Shown one piece after another: positions 41,883 through 46,023 of a DNA stretch of 46,023 bases (position 1 is the first letter of the stretch; every line of letters begins with the position of its first letter). The DNA comes from an uncultured Prevotella sp. (GTDB taxonomy: Bacteria; Bacteroidota; Bacteroidia; Bacteroidales; Bacteroidaceae). The position numbers and the translations under genes are program-made. Location of the stretch: the NCBI GenBank assembly GCA_946186115.1, contig CAMHLV010000018.1, forward strand, positions 1-46,023, read 5' to 3'. The notes under the pieces were generated by a model. It was not told the origin of the DNA. It saw only the letters and a program-made list of their open reading frames with translations, and made no database searches.

Positions 41883-43526
41883 TTATCTGTCGATATCCGG
41901 AATTACCACGTCAATAGCTGCACAGGTAGCGATGAGGTCGGCAATCTTCTGACCACGGAGCATCGGGTCGAAGGCACCAACGAGCGAGAGACCCATCGGA
42001 CGCATCTTCATGCGGTAGGGACTCTTGTCGCCACGAGAGTCAAGATAGACACCGAACTCACCGGCCACACCCTCGACAGAGTAGTACCACTGTCCCTCGG
42101 GCACCTTGATAATGGGCTTCTGCTTCACGTAGAAGTCGCCCTCGGGAATGTTGTCGATGAGCTGTTCTATGATATTCAGGCTCTGGTACATCTCGTTGAT
42201 GTGTACGAGGTAGCGGTCCATGGAGTCGCAGCCAGTCAGTGTGCACTGCTCCCACTCCACCTTGTCGTACATGTCGTACGGATGGTTCTTGCGCACGTCG
42301 TTCTTCCAGCCCGAGGCACGTCCGGCAGGACCTGTCACTGCATACGAGATGCAGTCCTCGAGGCTCATCGGACCGCACTGTTCCAGGCGGTTGTGCGTGA
42401 TGACGTTGTCGCCGAAGATGTCCATATACTCCTGAATCATCGGACGCAGGTACTTCACCAGGTCCTTGCAGTTCTTCACGAAGTTCGGGTCGATATCGTC
42501 CTGCAGGCCACCGATACGGTAGTAGTTCTGAATCAGTCGGCCGCCCGTGGTCTCCTCCATGCAGTTCAGCACGTGCTCACGGTCGCGCATACCATAGAGC
42601 ATACCCGTCAGGGCACCCAGGTCCTGAGCCACACACGAGGTGTAGAGCAGGTGCGAGTCAAGACGCTGAAGCTCATCCATGATGGTACGGATGTACTTGA
42701 TGCGGTCGGTCAGCTCTACGCCCAGACCTTCCTCAATGACACCCACCAGTGCGTGGCGGTGTTGCATGGCTCCCAGATAGTTAAGACGGTCGGTTAAAGC
42801 AAGCGTCTGAGGGTATGTCATGCCTTCCCACATCTTCTCAATGGCACGGTGGATATAGCCCAGGTGCGGATAGATGCGCTTCACCGTTTCACCGTCGAGC
42901 ACCGTCTGCAGGCGGAGCACGCCATGGGTGGCAGGGTGTTGCGGACCGATGTTGATGACGTAGTTGTCAGCGGTGAAGAGCTTGTTCTGCTTCGACTGCA
43001 ATACGCCGTCCTTGTCGAGATAGAACTCCAGGCCGTAGTCGGGTTCCACGTCGTCCTCCAGCGTGTACTTGTCGTTGAACTGCCAGTCCTTACGGAAGGG
43101 ATAGCCCTGGAAGTCGCTGCGCAGGAACAGGCGGCGCATATCCTTGTGGCCAAGGAACACGATGCCATAGAAGTCATACACCTCGCGCTCCAGCAAGTCG
43201 GCCACGTGCCAGATATTTGAAACGGTGGGCAGGTAGGCTACTGCCTGACCTTCCAGCGCGCTGGTACCGTTCGAGGCAATGCCGTCGCCGCACACCTGCG
43301 TGCGGGCCATCATCTTGACGCAGCAACGCTCGTGCGTCTTGGTATTCTCAAGGATGTAAATACAACCGAGGTTACTACTCCCCTCGCCCATTGAAGAGGG
43401 GTTGGGGGTAAGGCTGAAGTCTTCGCCGACGATGGTAACCAGGTAGTCGAAGCCCTTCTTGTCCTTCAAGTTCTGCATCTCCTGTGCGAACTTGTCAAAA
43501 TCGAATGATAAGAATTCTAACTTCAT
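41883..43526 (-). CDS. nuoCD: Fused NADH-quinone oxidoreductase subunit C/D
   Basis: The protein has 547 residues. NuoC occupies about 1-165 (GFDYLVTIVGEDF, LLEREVYDFYGIVFLGHKDMRRLFLRSDF) and NuoD about 185-547 (INIGPQHPATHGVLRL, HLGYIHRAIEKM, ending DPMLRGQKIADLIATCAAIDVVIPDIDR), joined in one chain as usual in Bacteroidetes. NuoD forms part of the quinone site. A palindromic element (43377-43414) is translated in frame in the NuoC part (LTPNPSSMGEGS, about residues 38-49). Its start overlaps the nuoB stop by 4 nt (ATGA). Confidence 0.96.
   Translation of the reverse strand: MKLEFLSFDFDKFAQEMQNLKDKKGFDYLVTIVGEDFSLTPNPSSMGEGSSNLGCIYILENTKTHERCCVKMMARTQVCGDGIASNGTSALEGQAVAYLPTVSNIWHVADLLEREVYDFYGIVFLGHKDMRRLFLRSDFQGYPFRKDWQFNDKYTLEDDVEPDYGLEFYLDKDGVLQSKQNKLFTADNYVINIGPQHPATHGVLRLQTVLDGETVKRIYPHLGYIHRAIEKMWEGMTYPQTLALTDRLNYLGAMQHRHALVGVIEEGLGVELTDRIKYIRTIMDELQRLDSHLLYTSCVAQDLGALTGMLYGMRDREHVLNCMEETTGGRLIQNYYRIGGLQDDIDPNFVKNCKDLVKYLRPMIQEYMDIFGDNVITHNRLEQCGPMSLEDCISYAVTGPAGRASGWKNDVRKNHPYDMYDKVEWEQCTLTGCDSMDRYLVHINEMYQSLNIIEQLIDNIPEGDFYVKQKPIIKVPEGQWYYSVEGVAGEFGVYLDSRGDKSPYRMKMRPMGLSLVGAFDPMLRGQKIADLIATCAAIDVVIPDIDR
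43377..43414 (-). repeat. In-frame palindromic element E inside nuoCD
   Basis: The coding strand reads GCCTTACCCCCAACCCCTC, TTCAATGGGC, GAGGGGAGT; CCCCTC/GAGGGG is the stem. The frame gives SLTPNPSSMGEGS, parallel to the peptides from elements B and D. Confidence 0.75.
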
Positions 43527-44272
43527 GCCTTCTCCTCCTCCTTTTTATTATCGGAGTACTCTGAATTCTCCGAGTACTCTGAGTTTTCTGATAGAAAGTT
43601 CTTTGGCACCTCGGTCACCACGATGGGCTCGCGGCGATGGTCGCCATGCTTCGAGCGGAATGTCAGCTCCTCGTTCGACACGCCCAGCTTAGCCTCCTCG
43701 GCTGTCTGCTTGTGGTTGGCGCCACCGAAGAACTTCTCGATCTTCACCTTACGCTGCAGCTGCATCATGCCATACATGATGGCCTCCGGACGCGGGGGAC
43801 AGCCAGGAATAAACACATCCACGGGTACAATCTCCTCGATACCCTTCACCACATGGTAGCTCGACTTGAACGGGCCGCCGCTGATGGCACAGCCACCCAC
43901 GGCAATGACGTACTTCGGCTCGGCCATCTCGTCGTACAGGCGCTTCAGGGCAGGAGCCATCTTGTGTGTGATTGTTCCTGCACACATAATAAGGTCTGCC
44001 TGACGGGGTGAGTTACGCGTCACCTCGAAACCGAAGCGGGCAAAGTCGTAACGGGCACAGCCACAGGCCATAAACTCGATACCACAGCACGACGTGGCGA
44101 AAGTCAGCGACCACAGCGAGTTCGAGCGACCCCAGTTGATGAGCTGGTCGAGCGAACCCGTCACCACATTGACGCCGCCCTCATGGAGCTCGTCAATAAT
44201 CTTCTCCAACGAGGCATTGTCGTTCCACTCCTCGTAGGGAACCGACTTGATGTGAGGTTTCCTTACTTCCAT
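43523..44272 (-). CDS. nuoB: NADH-quinone oxidoreductase subunit B
   Basis: The protein has 249 residues. Cluster N2 ligands are present: Cys62-Cys63 (TSCCGIEFM), Cys128 (GGCAISGG) and Cys158 (IPGCPPRPEA). ATG 44272 is used because MEVRKPHIKSVPYEEW is the expected N-terminus; the longer upstream frame overlaps nuoA. The C-terminal tail past about residue 225 is a low-complexity ENSEYS repeat followed by an acidic/lysine end, absent from standard NuoB and encoded by an 18-bp repeat. It overlaps nuoA by 10 nt and nuoCD by 4 nt. Confidence 0.95.
   Translation of the reverse strand: MEVRKPHIKSVPYEEWNDNASLEKIIDELHEGGVNVVTGSLDQLINWGRSNSLWSLTFATSCCGIEFMACGCARYDFARFGFEVTRNSPRQADLIMCAGTITHKMAPALKRLYDEMAEPKYVIAVGGCAISGGPFKSSYHVVKGIEEIVPVDVFIPGCPPRPEAIMYGMMQLQRKVKIEKFFGGANHKQTAEEAKLGVSNEELTFRSKHGDHRREPIVVTEVPKNFLSENSEYSENSEYSDNKKEEEKA
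43551..43590. repeat. 18-bp direct repeat encoding the NuoB tail
   Basis: CGGAGTACTCTGAATTCT and CCGAGTACTCTGAGTTTTCT stand side by side; each contains the palindromes GAGTACTC and (first copy) GAATTC. On the coding strand they give ENSEYSENSEYS. Confidence 0.7.
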
Positions 44273-44613
44273 TCCAAGTCTCCTTTCCGCCAGGCATACG
44301 CCAGCCCTAATACCAGAACTACCAGGAAGAAGCCGATGCTCAGCAGCGCCGCTGCTCCGAACTCCTTCACAACCACTGCCCACGGGTACAGGAACACTGT
44401 CTCCACGTCGAACATCAAAAACAAGATGGCAAAGAGGTAGAATCCCACCGACACGGGCAGCCACGAGCTGCCTCGCGTGGGAATACCACTCTCATACGGC
44501 TCACCCTTCACCTTCGCGTAGGACCGGGGTCCTATCAGCTTGGCCACTACGTAAGCCGCTACCACCAATGTTAGTGCCGTCACCAGGACGGTAATTAACA
44601 AAGTAAAGTTCAT
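44263..44613 (-). CDS. nuoA: NADH-quinone oxidoreductase subunit A
   Basis: The protein has 116 residues with three membrane helices. GEPYESGIPTRGSSWLPVSVGFYLFAILFLMFDVE is the conserved loop and second helix. ATG 44613 is used; the 15 codons upstream overlap the AT-rich leader. It heads the nuo operon (A-B-CD-H-I-J-K-L-M-N), transcribed from 44656-44687. NuoE, F and G (the NADH dehydrogenase module) are absent, as known for Bacteroidetes, so the electron donor is not simply NADH via NuoF. Confidence 0.95.
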   Translation of the reverse strand: MNFTLLITVLVTALTLVVAAYVVAKLIGPRSYAKVKGEPYESGIPTRGSSWLPVSVGFYLFAILFLMFDVETVFLYPWAVVVKEFGAAALLSIGFFLVVLVLGLAYAWRKGDLEWK

Positions 44614-44655
44614 AAAAATGTTTATAATATTATAATATTGTTTCTGAAACGGGTG

Positions 44656-44687
44656 CAAAGGTACGAATAAGTGAGCGAAAATGCAAA
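44656..44687 (-). promoter_or_regulatory. Promoter of the nuo operon
   Basis: On the minus strand TTTG (44687-44684), 20-nt spacer, TACCTTTG (44663-44656), then CACCCG, as at the stable-RNA promoters. The predicted leader is about 35 nt. Confidence 0.85.
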
Positions 44688-44734
44688 TATATTTGCGATT
44701 TTCCGAACGAAAGTACCTAAGACCGACAGGTCAG

Positions 44735-44757
44735 AGGTACGAATAAGTGAGCGAAAA
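44735..44757. repeat. Duplicate of the nuo promoter core
   Basis: A 23-bp sequence starting AGGTACGAATAAGTGAGCG is identical at 44659-44681 (inside the active promoter) and 44735-44757. In the upstream copy the -7 box reads TACCTCTG on the minus strand, one base off consensus. Confidence 0.8.
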
Positions 44758-44849
44758 GCAAAAGAAAAACGCATATTTATTTTCTTTTCAGGACGGGAAC
44801 TTGCTACTTTTTCCCATTATAGTGCAAAGATTATCATTTCCCCAGATAT

Positions 44850-44879
44850 AAAAAAATCTCCGCAAACACTTGCGGAGAT
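44850..44879 (-). terminator. Terminator of the Lys/Ala-rich protein gene
   Basis: A perfect 10-bp stem ATCTCCGCAA / TTGCGGAGAT (44856-44879) with a 4-nt loop is followed on the minus strand by a run of six T. It lies about 32 nt after the stop codon. Confidence 0.9.
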
Positions 44880-44911
44880 AAAACATTTAATCACAATATT
44901 CGAGTGACAGG

Positions 44912-45337
44912 TTATTTCGCCTTCTTGGCCAATTTCTCGGCCTTTGCCTGAGCCTTTGCAGCTTTGGCGACAGCTTTGTCAGCAGCAGCCTTCTTCTTGG
45001 GATCGCCAGGATCCATTGCAGCTTTTTCTGAGGCCTTCTGAGACTTCTCGGCAGCCTTCTCGGCATCCTTCTGGGCTTTCTTAGCGCGCTTCACAGCTTC
45101 ATCGCGCTTCTTCTGAGCCTTTTCTGCCTTCTTGGCCTTTTTCTCAGCCTTCTTCTGAGCCTTTTGTTGTTTCTCCAAAGCCTTGGCCTGCTTCTTAGCC
45201 TCCTTCTGTGCCTGCAGCGTAGCCTTGTCAACTATCTCCTGCTGCGAAGTTTTTACAACATCCTGTGCTTGAGCAGAGGTTACCGAACACCAGCTGGCTA
45301 CTACTATGACGGCCAGCATCATTAATATTTTCTTCAT
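44912..45337 (-). CDS. Secreted Lys/Ala-rich coiled-coil protein
   Basis: The protein has 141 residues. A signal peptide (MKKILMMLAVIVVASWCSVTSAQA-Q) is followed by about 115 residues made almost only of K, A, E, Q and D (KKAEKKAKKAEKAQKKRDEA), predicted to be one long, very basic helix. One break occurs at MDPGDPKKK. It might bind an acidic polymer or the cell surface after export, but no family is recognised. ATG 45343 (MIMKK) is an alternative start. It has its own promoter and terminator and is expressed alone. Confidence 0.85.
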   Translation of the reverse strand: MKKILMMLAVIVVASWCSVTSAQAQDVVKTSQQEIVDKATLQAQKEAKKQAKALEKQQKAQKKAEKKAKKAEKAQKKRDEAVKRAKKAQKDAEKAAEKSQKASEKAAMDPGDPKKKAAADKAVAKAAKAQAKAEKLAKKAK

Positions 45338-45377
45338 AATCATATTATTTTTGTTTGACTTATTAAGTTCGTCGCTG

Positions 45378-45409
45378 CAAAAATAGGAAGAAATTTCCAA
45401 AGTTCCAAA
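45378..45409 (-). promoter_or_regulatory. Promoter of the Lys/Ala-rich protein gene
   Basis: On the minus strand TTTG (45409-45406), 20-nt spacer, TATTTTTG (45385-45378). The start codon lies about 40 nt downstream. Confidence 0.8.
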
Positions 45410-45552
45410 ATATTCACCAAAATTTTTACGCTATTGGTTTTGTACTCATCTCACCTAACTCGGGTAGATGTTAGCTTAGCAAAGAATTCAAACTAACGCG
45501 CAAACATCTTATTTCCCATTTTTCCGACGGGATTTGATTTTTTCGAATTACA

Positions 45553-45720
45553 TCATGCTGCCGCATAGAAGACTTGCGCGACTTTGTCGATATGGTCACC
45601 AATGGGTGTTCCCTTTTTCTTCTGGTAGTCAAGCAGGGCTATTGAGTAGAGAAGTCCAAATCGTCTATATCACGTTGAATGTCCAACAACATGAGATAGT
45701 CTGTTTTGCCCAATGACGGC
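45553..45720 (-). pseudogene. Frameshifted C-terminal gene remnant, family not recognised
   Basis: On the minus strand one frame reads KTDYLMLLDIQRDIDD up to base 45660. A second frame then continues FGLLYSIALLDYQKKKGTPI, GDHIDKVAQVFYAAA and stops at TGA 45555-45553. Both halves look like real protein, and they join cleanly if one T is restored in the TTTGG at 45657-45660. No start codon and no upstream body are present; the stretch is cut off by the inverted repeat at 45731. I do not know the parent family. The remaining 45401-45552 stretch contains only an imperfect stem-loop (AGATGTT/AACATCT at about 45470-45513). Confidence 0.5.
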
Positions 45721-45730
45721 TTGGTCTTCC

Positions 45731-45853
45731 AGCCGGCCACCGTCCCTTGTTCGGAGCCCCTCGTAAGTCTATCTCTAGCTTCCTCATAGGCCCCATTAAG
45801 GGGCCATAGAGGGAGATAGACTGTAGAGGGCTCCTATGGGACGGTGGCCGGGC
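45731..45853. repeat. 123-bp interrupted inverted repeat
   Basis: Arms pair in blocks: CCGGCCACCGTCCC (45733-45746) with GGGACGGTGGCCGG (45838-45851); GGAGCCCCTC with GAGGGCTCC; AGTCTATCTC with GAGATAGACT; and ATAGGCCCC with GGGGCCAT around an ATTAA loop. Transcribed from either strand it would form a long hairpin. No transposase or reverse transcriptase is next to it in the window. Confidence 0.85.
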
Positions 45854-45871
45854 TGGGCGGCAACGCAGTTG

Positions 45872-45879
45872 CAAAGTTA
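45872..45879 (-). promoter_or_regulatory. -7-like box facing the inverted repeat
   Basis: The minus strand reads TAACTTTG. Transcription would begin near 45865 and run straight into the 123-bp inverted repeat and then the gene remnant. The -33 position is poor. I see nothing further in 45880-46023, which is AT-rich. Confidence 0.45.
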
Positions 45880-46023
45880 CAAAAAGCAGCTGAAAGCAAT
45901 GTCAGTTTTTGTCAGTTTTCTATGACGTAATTATGAAAATATAACATATTTAACTTTATTTACACCAGCGCGAATTCAACTGGCAAGTGCAATCGCAGTT
46001 TCTATTGTATGAAGTCCTCTTCA

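Noticed and set aside
41862..42797. 311-codon plus-strand ORF opposite nuoCD (also 38048-38917 opposite nuoL)
   Set aside because: Mirror frames of well-conserved complex I genes.
2101..43414. Sequencing or assembly errors as the source of the in-frame inserts
   Set aside because: Five separate insertions share one core and one orientation, and all keep the frame, which errors would not do.
34218..44613. Absence of nuoE, nuoF and nuoG as a novel finding
   Set aside because: This 11-subunit type of complex I with fused NuoCD is known and normal for Bacteroidetes.
45731..45853. Retron msr-msd or integron attC site
   Set aside because: No reverse transcriptase or integron integrase is visible in the window, and the layout does not show retron or attC core motifs; kept only as an unexplained inverted repeat.
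45665..45874. 69-codon minus-strand ORF through the inverted repeat
   Set aside because: Its Arg/Pro-rich sequence comes from the palindrome; a different frame gives the more protein-like remnant.

Overview
The window looks like a chromosomal segment of a Bacteroidales bacterium, most likely a Prevotella-type (Prevotellaceae) genome. Three things point there. Promoters follow the Bacteroidetes pattern TTTG - about 20 nt - TAnnTTTG. The gene content is typical of the group: complex I lacking NuoEFG with fused NuoCD, an EF-G2 paralogue, class III fructose bisphosphatase, a bamD-rpoZ-DUF4293 cluster, and the DUF6452/DUF6048 pair. Start codons also lack Shine-Dalgarno sequences. I see no rRNA, CRISPR array, complete insertion sequence or prophage.

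Layout. 1-0.7 kb: N-terminus of a Na+/phosphate symporter gene (minus) facing four 11-bp-spaced Pho-box-like repeats, then a 35-residue membrane microprotein. 0.8-6 kb: tRNA-Ser(TGA) with its terminator, mutS2, a secreted GH97 glycosidase, then a minus-strand stable-RNA unit of SRP RNA plus tRNA-Thr(TGT). 6-10.7 kb: DUF4199 membrane protein, polyprenol-type glycosyltransferase, DUF6452 lipoprotein, DUF6048 protein, ApbE flavinyltransferase and a Crp/Fnr regulator. 10.9-16.2 kb: EF-G2-like protein (minus), HemW-like radical SAM protein (plus), YihY/BrkB membrane protein (minus) and RNase P RNA (minus). 16.3-24.4 kb: a plus-strand run with the gamma, biotin-carrier and beta subunits of a Na+-pumping decarboxylase, two degenerate glycosyltransferases, Fbp class III, a short FolK-like protein and an M64 peptidase. 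24.5-27 kb: HIT protein, DUF1015 and YigZ. 27-30.6 kb (minus): lipoprotein, ATP-grasp-like protein, DUF4293, RpoZ-type omega and BamD. 30.7-34.1 kb: manC-gmd-fcl, the GDP-mannose to GDP-L-fucose route. 34.2-44.6 kb (minus): nuoA-B-CD-H-I-J-K-L-M-N. 44.9-46 kb: a Lys/Ala-rich secreted protein, a frameshifted gene remnant and a 123-bp inverted repeat.

The most unusual signal is a family of short C-rich/G-rich palindromes inserted in frame inside coding genes: mutS2, hemW (twice), nuoN and nuoCD. All have their C-rich side first on the coding strand. The three single units, and the left unit in mutS2, encode related peptides of the PxP...SxGxGS type. In mutS2 and hemW they occur as inverted pairs, an architecture like REPINs. 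A second repeat class, AT-rich tandem arrays of about 7-bp period, fills many gaps between co-directional genes. Some arrays form inverted pairs, and one arm is translated as part of a lipoprotein signal peptide.

All calls come from reading the sequence and from family knowledge. No database search was run.
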